The notes under the pieces are model-generated. The model saw nothing but the letters and a program-made list of their open reading frames with translations. It was not told the DNA's origin and searched no databases. This document shows, piece after piece, positions 20,000-28,784 of a stretch of DNA of 64,000 nucleotides; position 1 is the stretch's first letter, and each line of letters starts with the position of its first letter. Made by a program: the position numbers and the translations under genes. The stretch lies in assembly GCF_009857135.1 (NCBI RefSeq), contig NZ_CP047318.1, positions 2,108,001 to 2,172,000 on the forward strand, read 5' to 3'. The DNA is from Streptomyces sp. HM190 (GTDB lineage: Bacteria > Actinomycetota > Actinomycetes > Streptomycetales > Streptomycetaceae).

Positions 20000-20809
20000 T
20001 CAGCTCCGGCCGTGGCGCAGCGCCGGGTGCTCGCCGGCGGCGACGAGGTCGGCGACGGCGGTCTTCGGGTCCTTGCCGGTGACGAGCGACTCGCCCACCA
20101 GGACCGCGTCCGCGCCGGCGTTGGCGTAGGCGATGAGGTCGTGGGGGCCGCGGATACCGGACTCGGCGACCTTGACGATGTGGTCGGGGATCTCGGGGGC
20201 GACGCGCTCGAAGGTGGAGCGGTCCACTTCGAGGGTCTTGAGGTTGCGCGCGTTGACGCCGATCACCCGGGCGCCCGCGTCGACCGCCCGGTCGACCTCG
20301 TCCTCGTCGTGCACCTCGACGAGCGGGGTGAGCCCGATGGACTCGGCGCGCTCGATCAGGGACTCCAGGGCGGGCTGGTCGAGGGCGGCGACGATCAGCA
20401 GGGCCAGATCGGCGCCGTACGCGCGGGCCTCCCACAGCTGGTAGGAGGTGACGATGAAGTCCTTGCGCAGCACAGGGATGTCCACGCGGGCCCGCACGGC
20501 CTCCAGGTCGGCGAGCGAACCGCCGAAGCGGCGCTGTTCGGTGAGGACGGAGATGACCGCGGCGCCGCCCGCCTCGTAGTCGGCGGCGAGGCCGGCCGGG
20601 TCGGCGATCGCGGCCAGCGCGCCCTTGGAGGGGCTGGAGCGCTTGACCTCGCAGATGACCTTGACGCCGTCGCCGCGCAGGGCGGCCGCGCCGTCCTTGG
20701 CTGCCGGAGCCTTCGCCGCGCGCTCCTTGAGCTCTTCGAGGCTGACGCGGGCCTGCCGCTCCGAAAGGTCGGCACGGACTCCGTCGATGATCTCGTCGAG
20801 CACACTCAC
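20000..20809 (-). CDS. trpC: Indole-3-glycerol phosphate synthase
   Basis: 269 residues from the GTG at 20809, with AAGGGGG as ribosome site. [16 protein letters not shown] and [14 protein letters not shown] are the TrpC barrel motifs; the Lys residues in EVKR and LRKDF and the Glu after VAESG are the catalytic set. It closes the indole ring from CdRP. There is no trpF in the window: PriA (28781) performs that isomerisation. A GTG six bases downstream is an alternative start. Confidence 0.95.
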   Translation of the reverse strand: MSVLDEIIDGVRADLSERQARVSLEELKERAAKAPAAKDGAAALRGDGVKVICEVKRSSPSKGALAAIADPAGLAADYEAGGAAVISVLTEQRRFGGSLADLEAVRARVDIPVLRKDFIVTSYQLWEARAYGADLALLIVAALDQPALESLIERAESIGLTPLVEVHDEDEVDRAVDAGARVIGVNARNLKTLEVDRSTFERVAPEIPDHIVKVAESGIRGPHDLIAYANAGADAVLVGESLVTGKDPKTAVADLVAAGEHPALRHGRS

Positions 20810-20982
20810 GCGAGCGGCCCCCCTTCCAGACGGTTGCGGTCGGTGACAACGTTCGACAGTCGCTTTTCGGCTGACGGGCGCTTCACAGGGTCCTGGCAGT
20901 TCTCTGCGATGGTAGCCGGACCGGGGCACAGCTCCCGCATCCGGTTGACGGCGGTCCCACGACCTGGACCTTCCCTGTTCGA

Positions 20983-21453
20983 TCAAGGATGAAGCCAGGC
21001 GCCGAACGGCAGGTTCCGGACAACCGTGAAGACCAGCACGGACGCGCCGAGCGCCCACCGGGCCACGGACGGGAGTTCGAGTCGCATCGGCCGACCGCGG
21101 ACCGTCCGGACCACCCATACGGTCCACAGCGCCGCCAGGGCCAGGAAGGCGGCCACCGCCAGCGCGTTGTCCTGGAAAGCGGTGGCGAGGTCGCCGTGGG
21201 CGAAGGCGTGGGCGCTGCGCAGCCCGCCGCAGCCGGGGCAGTACAGGCCGGTGAACCGCCAGAGCGGGCAGACGGGGTAGTGGCCGGGTTCGTTCGGGTC
21301 CACGGCCGCGACGTACGCGAAGGCCCCGCCGACGGCCGCGAGCGCGGCGGCGGGGATCCAGAGCCGACGGGCCGGCCCGCCCGGTGCCGGGGCGGCCTGA
21401 ACGGGGTGCGGGGACGGCGCGGCTGGCCGGGGCTCGGCGTTCACACCCCGCAT
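20983..21453 (-). CDS. DUF2752 family membrane protein
   Basis: 156 residues with three hydrophobic segments. The block [21 protein letters not shown] carries the three family cysteines and the CPGCGG motif of DUF2752. The function of the family is unknown. It lies between trpC and the HGxxPAAW protein in the same direction. Start choice (ATG 21453, GTG 21444 or GTG 21474) is uncertain. Confidence 0.8.
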   Translation of the reverse strand: MRGVNAEPRPAAPSPHPVQAAPAPGGPARRLWIPAAALAAVGGAFAYVAAVDPNEPGHYPVCPLWRFTGLYCPGCGGLRSAHAFAHGDLATAFQDNALAVAAFLALAALWTVWVVRTVRGRPMRLELPSVARWALGASVLVFTVVRNLPFGAWLHP

Positions 21454-21524
21454 TGTGCCCGGCGCGCGCCGCACGCGCGCATGCGGGCGGCCGACCGTCC
21501 CGGGCGCGGCGCCCGGAGGCGAGC

Positions 21525-21562
21525 CGGGCGGCCGGGTGCCCCGAGGGGGACCGGGCCGCCCG
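21525..21562 (-). terminator. Hairpin after the HGxxPAAW gene
   Basis: CGGGCGGCC pairs with GGCCGCCCG, with an inner GGT.CCCC / GGGG.ACC stem. It starts 9 bp past the stop at 21572. Confidence 0.6.
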
Positions 21563-21571
21563 TGCGGAACG

Positions 21572-21847
21572 TCAGCCCTTGGCGGGGACGGGCTCGCCGC
21601 TGATGGCCTTGGCCTCCGCCTTCGCGGCGCCGGACCAGTCGTCGCCGTGATGCGACTTCGCCTGGCCGAGACCCATCGACCGCATGATCAGGCCCACGAC
21701 ACCACCGAGGAGGACGATGACCATGCCCGCCCAGAATCCCAGCGGTTCGGCCATGACCATGTAGGCGCCCGAGACGCAGAAACCGATGAAGGCGATGGTG
21801 ACGCCGGTCCAGGCGGCCGGGGTGTGGCCGTGGCTGCTGCCCGCCAT
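21572..21847 (-). CDS. HGxxPAAW family small membrane protein
   Basis: 91 residues. The N-terminus MAGSSHGHTPAAWTG carries the HGxxPAAW motif that names the family, followed by two membrane helices and a hydrophilic tail. It is common in actinobacterial trp regions; the function is unknown. GAGGAG lies before the ATG. Upstream, TGAGCAAC-like words repeat three times in about 30 bp. Confidence 0.85.
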   Translation of the reverse strand: MAGSSHGHTPAAWTGVTIAFIGFCVSGAYMVMAEPLGFWAGMVIVLLGGVVGLIMRSMGLGQAKSHHGDDWSGAAKAEAKAISGEPVPAKG

Positions 21848-21985
21848 GACGTTGCTCCTCGTTGCTCAGTGGCTCAGTTGCTCAATGCGAGTGAATGCTC
21901 GTGCGTGTCGCTCGACGCGCGGCGCTCGATGCCTGTGGGTCGGACGCTCGGCGTCCATTGTCCCGTACGCCCGCGCGTGCCTTGA

Positions 21986-22003
21986 GCGGGGGTCGACCCC
22001 CGC
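21986..22003 (-). terminator. 18-bp perfect palindrome after the trp-associated membrane gene
   Basis: GCGGGGGTCGACCCCCGC lies 9 bp past the stop at 22013. It may act as a terminator or a processing site. Confidence 0.5.
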
Positions 22004-22012
22004 CGCTCCCGG

Positions 22013-22648
22013 CTATGCCGGGTCCCGTCCCGTGGGGTCCTCGCCCCGGTCCAGGGCCTTCCACATGTCCTCGGGCCGGTCGGGGTCCACCGGCTTGACC
22101 CGGCGCTGCCGGGGCGTGCCGTCGCGCTCGTAGCGGCCGGACATACCGGGCCACAGGCGCCCGTACCGCAGGGCCAGGAGCCCGGCGAGCAGGATGAGGG
22201 CGCCGCCGACCGCCGCGACGTACGGCCAGCCGGTGTGGCTGAGCGCGTCGACGGTGGCGGAGGTGTCGCCGGATGCCTCGGCGGCCTTGTCGTCGAGGGC
22301 CGAGCTGTCGTAGGCGCCGATCAGCGCGGCGGCGACGGTGCCCGCGCCGGAGAGGGCGAGCACCACGGCGACCAGGACGCGTCCGGAACGGCGCACGGCG
22401 AACACGGCGACGAGCGCGGCGAGGCCCACGACGGCGAGGGCCGCGGGCACGCCCGTGACGTCGCTGCCCTTGGCGGTCAGCGGGAAGGCGCCGCCGGCCA
22501 CCGACGCCGTGCCCTCCGACCAGCGCTGGCGGGTGGCGAGCAGCGCGACGGCGGCGCCGAGCGCGCCGCTCAGCAGCGCCAGGGCGAGGCTGCGCCGGCC
22601 GGAACGGACGAACGCGGGCTCGGAACGGGGGTGAGGTACTGCGGTCAC
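22013..22648 (-). CDS. Trp-operon-associated membrane protein (TIGR02234 type)
   Basis: 211 residues from the GTG at 22648 (GTGGAG upstream; a GTG at 22657 is possible). Four membrane helices and a basic C-terminal tail. Motifs such as ATRQRW after helix 1 and a charged end rich in Arg, Asp and Pro match the actinobacterial Trp-biosynthesis-associated membrane family. It lies 61 bp after trpE in the same direction. The biochemical role is unknown. Confidence 0.8.
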   Translation of the reverse strand: MTAVPHPRSEPAFVRSGRRSLALALLSGALGAAVALLATRQRWSEGTASVAGGAFPLTAKGSDVTGVPAALAVVGLAALVAVFAVRRSGRVLVAVVLALSGAGTVAAALIGAYDSSALDDKAAEASGDTSATVDALSHTGWPYVAAVGGALILLAGLLALRYGRLWPGMSGRYERDGTPRQRRVKPVDPDRPEDMWKALDRGEDPTGRDPA

Positions 22649-22709
22649 GTACTCCACTATCGCCTGAGCCACGGGTGGGTTGTCACCCGGGTCCGACGTG
22701 AGAAGCGCC

Positions 22710-24197
22710 CTATTGTCCGAGCCGGTTCGCCGTGTGCACGGCGCGCAGCACGGCCGCCGCCTTGTTGCGGCACTCGGTGTCCTCGGCGACGGGGTCGGAG
22801 TCGGCGACGATGCCGGCGCCGGCCTGGACGTACGCCGTGCCGTCGCGCAGCAGGGCGGTGCGGATGGCGATGGCGGTGTCCGAGTCGCCGGCGAAGTCCA
22901 GATAGCCGACGCAGCCGCCGTACAGGCCGCGGCGGGAGGGCTCCAGTTCGTCGATGATCTGCATCGCGCGCGGCTTGGGGGCGCCGGAGAGGGTGCCGGC
23001 GGGGAAGCAGGCGGTGAGCACGTCGAACGCGGTGCGGTCGGCGGCAACGCGGCCGGTGACGGTGGACACGATGTGCATGACGTGCGAGTACCGCTCGATG
23101 GACATGAAGTCGACGACCTCGACCGAGCCCGGTTCGCAGACCCGGCCCAGGTCGTTGCGGCCCAGGTCCACGAGCATGAGGTGCTCGGCGCGCTCCTTGG
23201 GGTCGGCGAGCAGTTCGTCGGCGAGGGCCTGGTCCTCCTGCGGGGTGGCGCCCCGGTGCCGGGTGCCGGCGATGGGGTGGACCATGGCCTGTCCGTCCTC
23301 GACCTTGACCAGGGCCTCGGGCGAGGAGCCGACGACGTCGAAGCCGTCGAACCGGAAGAGGTACATGTACGGGGAGGGGTTGGTGGCCCTGAGGACGCGG
23401 TAGACGTCGAGGGCGCTCGCCGTGCACGGGGTCTCGAAGCGCTGGGAGGGCACGACCTGGAAGGCCTCGCCGGCGCGGATGCGCTCCTTGATGTCCTCGA
23501 CGGCCTCCTGGAAGTCGGGGCCGCCCCAGCGCGCGGTGTAGTCGGGCAGCTCGGAGGGCGGGAGGACCGCCGGGGGCTGGGCGACGGGCCGGGAGAGGTC
23601 GGCCTCCATGGCGTCGAGGCGGGCGACGGCGTCGGCGTAGGCCTCGTCGACGCCCGTGTCGAGGTCGTTGTGGTTGATGGCGTTGGCGATGAGCAGGACC
23701 GAGCCCTCCCAGTGGTCCATGACCGCCAGGTCGCTCGTCAGCAGCATGGTCAGCTCGGGCAGTCGCAGGTCGTCCTGCTCGCCGGGGCCGATCTTCTCCA
23801 GGCGGCGCACGATGTCGTAGCCGAGGTAGCCGACCATGCCGCCGGTGAAGGGGGGCAGGCCCTCCTGGTGCGGGGTGTGGAGCGCCTCGATGGTGGCGCG
23901 CAGGGCGGCGAGGGGGTCGCCGTCGACCGGGACGCCGACCGGCGGGGTGCCGAGCCAGTGCGCCCGGCCGTCCCGCACGGTGAGGGTGGCGTGGCTGCGG
24001 ACGCCCACGAAGGAGTAGCGGGACCATTGGAACGCAGTGCGGCCGTTCTCCGCAGACTCCAGCAGGAAGGTGCCGGTGCGCTCGGCGGCGAGCTTGCGGT
24101 AGAGCGCGACCGGGGTGTCGCCGTCGGCGAGGAGTTTGCGGCTGACGGGGATGACACGGCGGTCGGAGGCCAGCTTGCGGAACGTCTCGAGGTCCAT
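22710..24197 (-). CDS. trpE: Anthranilate synthase component I
   Basis: 495 residues. An N-terminal tryptophan-binding region (LLESAENGRTAFQWSRYSF) precedes the chorismate-binding domain with PIAGTRHRG, HLMLVDLGRNDLGRV and FPAGTLSGAPK. It makes anthranilate from chorismate with ammonia from a glutaminase subunit; trpG is not in this window. The ESA/S motif suggests feedback inhibition by tryptophan. AAGGTC precedes the ATG. It starts 11 bp after the hisI stop, so the two are probably cotranscribed. No Trp-rich leader peptide was found. Confidence 0.95.
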   Translation of the reverse strand: MDLETFRKLASDRRVIPVSRKLLADGDTPVALYRKLAAERTGTFLLESAENGRTAFQWSRYSFVGVRSHATLTVRDGRAHWLGTPPVGVPVDGDPLAALRATIEALHTPHQEGLPPFTGGMVGYLGYDIVRRLEKIGPGEQDDLRLPELTMLLTSDLAVMDHWEGSVLLIANAINHNDLDTGVDEAYADAVARLDAMEADLSRPVAQPPAVLPPSELPDYTARWGGPDFQEAVEDIKERIRAGEAFQVVPSQRFETPCTASALDVYRVLRATNPSPYMYLFRFDGFDVVGSSPEALVKVEDGQAMVHPIAGTRHRGATPQEDQALADELLADPKERAEHLMLVDLGRNDLGRVCEPGSVEVVDFMSIERYSHVMHIVSTVTGRVAADRTAFDVLTACFPAGTLSGAPKPRAMQIIDELEPSRRGLYGGCVGYLDFAGDSDTAIAIRTALLRDGTAYVQAGAGIVADSDPVAEDTECRNKAAAVLRAVHTANRLGQ

Positions 24198-24208
24198 GGC
24201 GGCTGACC

Positions 24209-24655
24209 TTACTGATCGAGCGGCGGTACGCCGGAATCGGCGCCGCCCTCGACGGGCTTGAGGACGTCCTCGTCGAAGCAGGTGCGGGCGCCGGTGTGGC
24301 AGGCGGCCCCGACCTGGTCGACCTTGACGAGGACCGTGTCGGCGTCGCAGTCGAGGGCGACCGATTTCACCCACTGGAAATGGCCGGACGTGTCGCCCTT
24401 CACCCAGTACTCGCGGCGGCTGCGGGACCAGTAGGTGCAGCGTCCCGTGGTGAGGGTGCGGTGGAGTGCCTCGTCGTCCATCCAGCCGAGCATGAGCACC
24501 TCGCCGGTGTCGTACTGCTGGGCGATGGCGGGCAGGAGCCCGTCGGCGCTGCGCTTGAGGCGCGCGGCGATCTCGGGGTCCAGAGCGCTGGGGGCGCCGG
24601 GGCCGCTCGGGGCTCCGGGACCGCTGGGGCTGCTGGGGGACGGCGTGCTGGTCAT
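24209..24655 (-). CDS. hisI: Phosphoribosyl-AMP cyclohydrolase
   Basis: 148 residues from the ATG at 24655. A Ser/Pro/Gly-rich N-terminal tail with a duplicated GPGAPS precedes the enzyme. [18 protein letters not shown] and the zinc residues [13 protein letters not shown] and TCF are all present. It performs the third step of histidine synthesis. It is separated from the main his operon by about 3 kb and runs into trpE. Confidence 0.94.
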   Translation of the reverse strand: MTSTPSPSSPSGPGAPSGPGAPSALDPEIAARLKRSADGLLPAIAQQYDTGEVLMLGWMDDEALHRTLTTGRCTYWSRSRREYWVKGDTSGHFQWVKSVALDCDADTVLVKVDQVGAACHTGARTCFDEDVLKPVEGGADSGVPPLDQ

Positions 24656-24715
24656 GCGTGCCATTGTGCCGCGCCGCGGCGATCGGCCCCGCCCGTTGTC
24701 CACAGGCCGGACCGT

Positions 24716-24741
24716 ATCGTCGTACGAGATCGTCGTACGAA
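24716..24741. promoter_or_regulatory. Two back-to-back 13-bp direct repeats
   Basis: ATCGTCGTACGAG is followed at once by ATCGTCGTACGAA, each containing the palindrome TCGTACGA. They lie in the divergent space between hisI and the DinB-like gene, so a regulator of either is possible. Confidence 0.45.
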
Positions 24742-24882
24742 CAACTCGCGTCCGACCGAGCGGCCCCACGGCCGCACGGACGCACGGCCGCACGGGCAAC
24801 CGCCCCGTTTCGCCGTCCGGGGCCTCGCGCGTCGGCGGGGCCTGCCCTGCGCTGTCGGGGGCGCCGGTCGTAGGCTGGCGGC

Positions 24883-25518
24883 ATGTCGACCCATGCCAAG
24901 CGTGAACGGCTCCTCTTCGCCGACCTGTTGGAGACCTCGGGCCCCGACGCCCCCACCCTGTGCGAGGGCTGGACGACCCGGGACCTGGCCGCGCACGTGG
25001 TGGTGCGCGAGCGTCGCCCCGACGCCGCCGGGGGCATCCTCATCAAGCAGCTGGCCTCCCGGCTGGACCGGGTGATGGCGGAGTTCGCCGCGAAGCCGTA
25101 CGAGGAGCTGATCCAGCTCGTCCGCACCGGCCCGCCGCGCTTCTCGCCCTTCTCCCTCAAGCAGATCGACGAGGCGTCCAACACGATCGAGTTCTACGTC
25201 CACGCCGAGGACATCCGCCGCGCCCGGCCCGACTGGTCGCCGCGCGAACTCGACCACGTCTTCCAGGACGCCCTCTGGTCCCGTCTGGAGCGGACCGGCC
25301 GTCTGATGGGCCGCGGCTCCCCCACCGGCCTGGTGCTGCGCCGCCCGGACGGCCGGACCGTGGTGGCCCGCCGCGGCGCGCCGGTCGTCACGGTCACCGG
25401 CGAGCCGGCGGAGCTGCTCCTGTTCCTCTACGGCCGCCAGCAGGTCGCCGACGTGGAGATGGAGGGCGACAAGGAGGCGGTCACCAAGCTCCACGAGAGC
25501 AAGCAACTGGGCATCTGA
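24883..25518 (+). CDS. TIGR03085-type metal-binding / DinB-like maleylpyruvate isomerase N-domain protein
   Basis: 211 residues. [23 protein letters not shown] holds the first histidine of the DinB-like four-helix metal site; [12 protein letters not shown] supplies the second His. The family is widespread in actinobacteria and related to mycothiol-dependent enzymes; no substrate is known. It is divergent from hisI and convergent with the MFS gene. Confidence 0.8.
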   Translation: MSTHAKRERLLFADLLETSGPDAPTLCEGWTTRDLAAHVVVRERRPDAAGGILIKQLASRLDRVMAEFAAKPYEELIQLVRTGPPRFSPFSLKQIDEASNTIEFYVHAEDIRRARPDWSPRELDHVFQDALWSRLERTGRLMGRGSPTGLVLRRPDGRTVVARRGAPVVTVTGEPAELLLFLYGRQQVADVEMEGDKEAVTKLHESKQLGI

Positions 25519-25589
25519 CCACTGGGCATCCGACCCGCCGCCCATGACGACGCCCGGCGCGGGCCCGTCGGCCCCGGCCACGGTGTGTC

Positions 25590-26846
25590 TCAGCCCGGCA
25601 GCTCGGCTCGGCGGAGGTCCCGCACCCCCAGTGCGATGACCCCGCCGAGCCCGCACACCGCCGCGCTGGCGACGAAGACGGGCCCCGTTCCCCACACACC
25701 GATGGCCGCCGCGGTGAGCGGCATGCTCAACGGGGCCAGACCGAGGCTGACGACGCCTCCCACCGAGGTGACCCGGCCGAGGTAGGCGGGAGCGGCGTGG
25801 GTCTGGAGCAGCGCGCCGCAGAGGGCTCCGCTCAGTCCCGTGAACAGCCCCACCAGCACACCCAGCGCCGCGCCGCCGAGCACGCCGGGCACGAACGCGA
25901 GAGCCCCCATGGCCGCCGAGCCGACGAGGATCGCGAATCCGGCGGTGCGCCCGGCCGACGGCAGGCGGCCTCGCACGGTCAGCAGCAACGCTGCCGCTCC
26001 GCCGCCGACCCCGAAACCGGCGAGCACCCAGCCCGCTCCCGACGCACCCCAACCGCGCTCGTCCGCCAGCAGGACAAGACCCACGTTGAGGGGGCCGACG
26101 AACCCGAGGTCCCCGAGGGCGATGGCCAGCATCAACGGGGCGAGGACACGGTGGCGGCGGATGTGCGCCAGCCCCGCGCGCAGGTCCTGCCAAGGGCTCA
26201 GGCCGTGTGCGGCGGCCGCATCGTCCGGGGGCAGCCGACGCACTCGGACGGATATCAGCAGCGGCAGCGACACGGCGATGAACAGCCCGGCCAGCGCGAA
26301 GGCCGCCGCCGGGCCCCCGAGCGCGACCCCCAGACCACCGACCGGGGCTCCCACGACGTTGGCGAACCGGACCGCGAGGCCGCGCATGCCCTGTACGCGG
26401 ACGAGCTGATCCCGGCTCGTGATGCGCGCCGGCATGGCCCCCACGGCGGGCATGAACACCGCGTCGACGGCGCCGAAGACCAGAGCGAGCACCGTCAGCG
26501 GCCACAGTCCGGGAGTGGTGGCGAACAGCAGCGCGGCGACCGCGAGGACGGCGGCACAGCGCACCGCGTCGCTGCCGATGACGACCCGCCGGGGGCCGAA
26601 CCGGTCGGCGACCACGCCTCCCCCCAGCATCAGCAGCAGCCGCGGGACGGCGCTCACGGCCGCCACCATTCCGGCCTGTGCGGGGGTGCCGGACTGGACA
26701 GCCGCCCAGGACAGGGCGAGGTAGTAGACGTTGTCCCCGAGCGCCGAGGCGGCATAGGCCCCCAGCCAGCGCAGGACGTTCGGATCGCGGTGGGCGGCGC
26801 TTTCCGGGGCGGGTCGTTCGGTGGGCACGGCAGGGGTGACGGCCAC
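25590..26846 (-). CDS. MFS transporter
   Basis: 418 residues from a GTG with AGAGGAG upstream. Twelve hydrophobic segments in two halves; the loop after helix 2 reads GGVVADRFGPRRVV, a form of the MFS motif A. It resembles actinobacterial multidrug or macrolide-type exporters. It lies 48 bp after the ArsR-family gene, so that regulator probably controls it. The substrate is not predictable. Confidence 0.88.
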   Translation of the reverse strand: MAVTPAVPTERPAPESAAHRDPNVLRWLGAYAASALGDNVYYLALSWAAVQSGTPAQAGMVAAVSAVPRLLLMLGGGVVADRFGPRRVVIGSDAVRCAAVLAVAALLFATTPGLWPLTVLALVFGAVDAVFMPAVGAMPARITSRDQLVRVQGMRGLAVRFANVVGAPVGGLGVALGGPAAAFALAGLFIAVSLPLLISVRVRRLPPDDAAAAHGLSPWQDLRAGLAHIRRHRVLAPLMLAIALGDLGFVGPLNVGLVLLADERGWGASGAGWVLAGFGVGGGAAALLLTVRGRLPSAGRTAGFAILVGSAAMGALAFVPGVLGGAALGVLVGLFTGLSGALCGALLQTHAAPAYLGRVTSVGGVVSLGLAPLSMPLTAAAIGVWGTGPVFVASAAVCGLGGVIALGVRDLRRAELPG

Positions 26847-26894
26847 GGACGTGGCTCCTCTCGGACGCGGGATCAGACGGCGATCGGACGGTGA

Positions 26895-27485
26895 TCAGAC
26901 GCGGAACGGGAAGGCGTACGTGTGCACGGCCACGTGCTCCCGTCCCTCGGTCTCGCCGGCTGCCTCCCGGTCGCGCCCCCGGGCGTCGTACTTCTTGATC
27001 AACTCGAGCATGTCCCTCCTGAGGTCGCCCAGTTCCGCGGCCGTCAGCCTCAGCAACGACTCCGAGTCGTGGGCGGCCTCGTTCCACTCCGCCCCCCACG
27101 CCGGGCGTTCGTCCAGGTAGACGCGGTACATCTCGGACCGCTGCTCCTGGAAGAGCCGTGCCGCCGCCAGGTGCGCGGCGCGCTTCTCCGGCTCGTCCCG
27201 GAAGTGCTCTCCGCTGACCGTGACGCCCCCGGCGGCGGGCTGCCACCAGCGTTCCCGGGCGTCCCCGCTCCGGGGTTCCGCCTGCTCGATCAGCCCGTGC
27301 TCGGCGAGCTTGCGCAGGTGGTAGCTGACGAGTGACACCGCCTCGTCCACCTGCTCGGCGAGCATGGAGGCGGTCGCGGCCCCGCAGACGAACAGTCCCC
27401 GGTACAGCTGCATGCGCAGGGGATGCGCGAGCGCCTTCAGCGTGCCGAGATCGGTGATGCGGAGGTTCTCCTCGCCTTTGGTCAT
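26895..27485 (-). CDS. ArsR-like winged-helix transcriptional regulator
   Basis: 196 residues. The N-terminal domain (about 10-70) reads LGTLKALAHPLRMQLYRGL and later AVSLVSYHLRKLAEHGLIE, a typical ArsR/HTH_20 winged helix with the recognition helix at SLVSYHLRKL. A C-terminal helical part (about 95-180) would sense a ligand or dimerise; there is no metal-binding Cys pair like CxC. GAGGG precedes the ATG. It begins 12 bp from a perfect inverted repeat, so autoregulation is likely. Confidence 0.87.
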   Translation of the reverse strand: MTKGEENLRITDLGTLKALAHPLRMQLYRGLFVCGAATASMLAEQVDEAVSLVSYHLRKLAEHGLIEQAEPRSGDARERWWQPAAGGVTVSGEHFRDEPEKRAAHLAAARLFQEQRSEMYRVYLDERPAWGAEWNEAAHDSESLLRLTAAELGDLRRDMLELIKKYDARGRDREAAGETEGREHVAVHTYAFPFRV

Positions 27486-27496
27486 GCCCTCAGCGT

Positions 27497-27550
27497 AGAT
27501 ACGAAAGAGAAGTTGCGCAACATTATTTGCGCAACTTCTCTTTCGTATCT
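27497..27550. promoter_or_regulatory. Perfect 24-bp inverted repeat, probable ArsR operator
   Basis: Arms at 27497-27520 and 27527-27550 match over all 24 bases, around CATTAT. Each arm contains TTGCGCAA, itself a palindrome, and an AT-rich flank (CGAAAGAGAAG). It lies between the hisF stop and the ArsR start, and is much less GC-rich than its surroundings. It could also fold in RNA and end the his transcript. The operator role is inferred from position. Confidence 0.7.
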
Positions 27551-27608
27551 GCTCACCAATGAGCCCCGGCCACCAGGTGACCGGGGCTGCCCGACGGGTC
27601 GAAGGATG

Positions 27609-28364
27609 TCAGCGGACCGGGTGACCCGCCTCGCGCAGCGCGTTCTTGACCTCGCCGATGCGCAGGTCGCCGAAGTGGAAGACCGAGGCGGCGAGAACGG
27701 CGTCGGCGCCCGCCTCGACGGCCGGGGGGAAGTCCGTGAGCCTGCCCGCGCCGCCGGAGGCGATGACGGGGACCGAGACGTGCTTGCGGACCGCGGTGAT
27801 CATCTCCAGGTCGTAGCCGTCCTTCGTGCCGTCCGCGTCCATCGAGTTGAGCAGGATCTCCCCGGCGCCCAGCTCGGCGGCCCGGTGGGCCCACTCGACG
27901 GCGTCGATGCCCGTGCCCTTGCGGCCGCCGTGGGTGGTGACCTCGAAGGAGCCGGACTCCGTGCGCCGCGCGTCCACGGACAGCACCAGGACCTGGCGGC
28001 CGAAGCGCTCGGCGATCTCGCGGATCAGGTCGGGGCGGGCGATCGCCGCGGTGTTCACGCCGACCTTGTCCGCGCCCGCCCGCAGCAGCTTGTCGACGTC
28101 CTCGGCGGTGCGGACGCCGCCGCCGACGGTCAGCGGGATGAAGACCTGCTCGGCGGTGCGGCGCACCACGTCGTAGGTGGTCTCGCGGTTGCCGGAGGAC
28201 GCGGTGATGTCGAGGAACGTCAGCTCGTCGGCGCCCTCGGCGTCGTACACCTTGGCCATCTCGACCGGGTCGCCCGCGTCACGCAGGTTCTGGAAGTTGA
28301 CTCCCTTGACGACCCGGCCGTTGTCCACGTCCAGGCAGGGGATGACTCGGACCGCCAGGGTCAT
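27609..28364 (-). CDS. hisF: Imidazole glycerol phosphate synthase cyclase subunit
   Basis: 251 residues. [14 protein letters not shown] gives the catalytic Asp 11, and VLSVDARR the second one (about 130). LTVGGGVRT and IASGGAG bind phosphate. With HisH it makes IGP and AICAR. AAGGAG precedes the ATG. It lies 15 bp after the RidA-like gene and is last in the operon. Confidence 0.96.
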   Translation of the reverse strand: MTLAVRVIPCLDVDNGRVVKGVNFQNLRDAGDPVEMAKVYDAEGADELTFLDITASSGNRETTYDVVRRTAEQVFIPLTVGGGVRTAEDVDKLLRAGADKVGVNTAAIARPDLIREIAERFGRQVLVLSVDARRTESGSFEVTTHGGRKGTGIDAVEWAHRAAELGAGEILLNSMDADGTKDGYDLEMITAVRKHVSVPVIASGGAGRLTDFPPAVEAGADAVLAASVFHFGDLRIGEVKNALREAGHPVR

Positions 28365-28379
28365 GAATCCACGGCTCCT

Positions 28380-28784
28380 TCAGGAGGGCCTTTGGCCCTT
28401 GAATGCTTCGATTTCGACTTCGACGAGGATGCGCGGGTCGAAGAAACCGTCCACGACCAGCAGAGTCGCGGCGGGGCGCACGGGCTCGAACAGTTCCCGG
28501 TGGGCCCGCCCGACCGCGTCGACGTCCCGCAGGTGCGCCAGGTACATCCTCGTCCGGATCACGGACTCGGCGCCGAGCCCGAACTCGCCGAGCGCCTCGA
28601 CCGCGCTGGTGAAGGCCACCCTGGCCTGCTCGTACGGGTCGCCCTCCCCGTACAGCACGTCGCCCTTGAAGGACGTGGTGCCCGCCACCAGCACGCGGTC
28701 GCCCGCCGCGACGGCACGCGCGGAGCCGAAGGACTCCTCCCAGGAACTCCCGCTGTGCACCCGCCGCACGGCATCGGACGTCAT
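28380..28784 (-). CDS. RidA-family (YjgF/UK114) protein
   Basis: 134 residues. The length, [21 protein letters not shown] and [10 protein letters not shown] at the end match the RidA family; the Arg in IRTRMYL corresponds to the conserved catalytic Arg of imine deaminases. RidA-type proteins clear reactive enamines formed by PLP enzymes. Here it overlaps priA by 4 bp and precedes hisF, so it may protect this pathway. The deaminase role is not proven for this subgroup. Confidence 0.85.
   Translation of the reverse strand: MTSDAVRRVHSGSSWEESFGSARAVAAGDRVLVAGTTSFKGDVLYGEGDPYEQARVAFTSAVEALGEFGLGAESVIRTRMYLAHLRDVDAVGRAHRELFEPVRPAATLLVVDGFFDPRILVEVEIEAFKGQRPS

Noticed and set aside
23900..24208. 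A Trp-rich leader peptide or attenuator before trpE
   Set aside because: hisI ends 11 bp before trpE, which leaves no room for an attenuator, and no Trp-rich short frame was seen.
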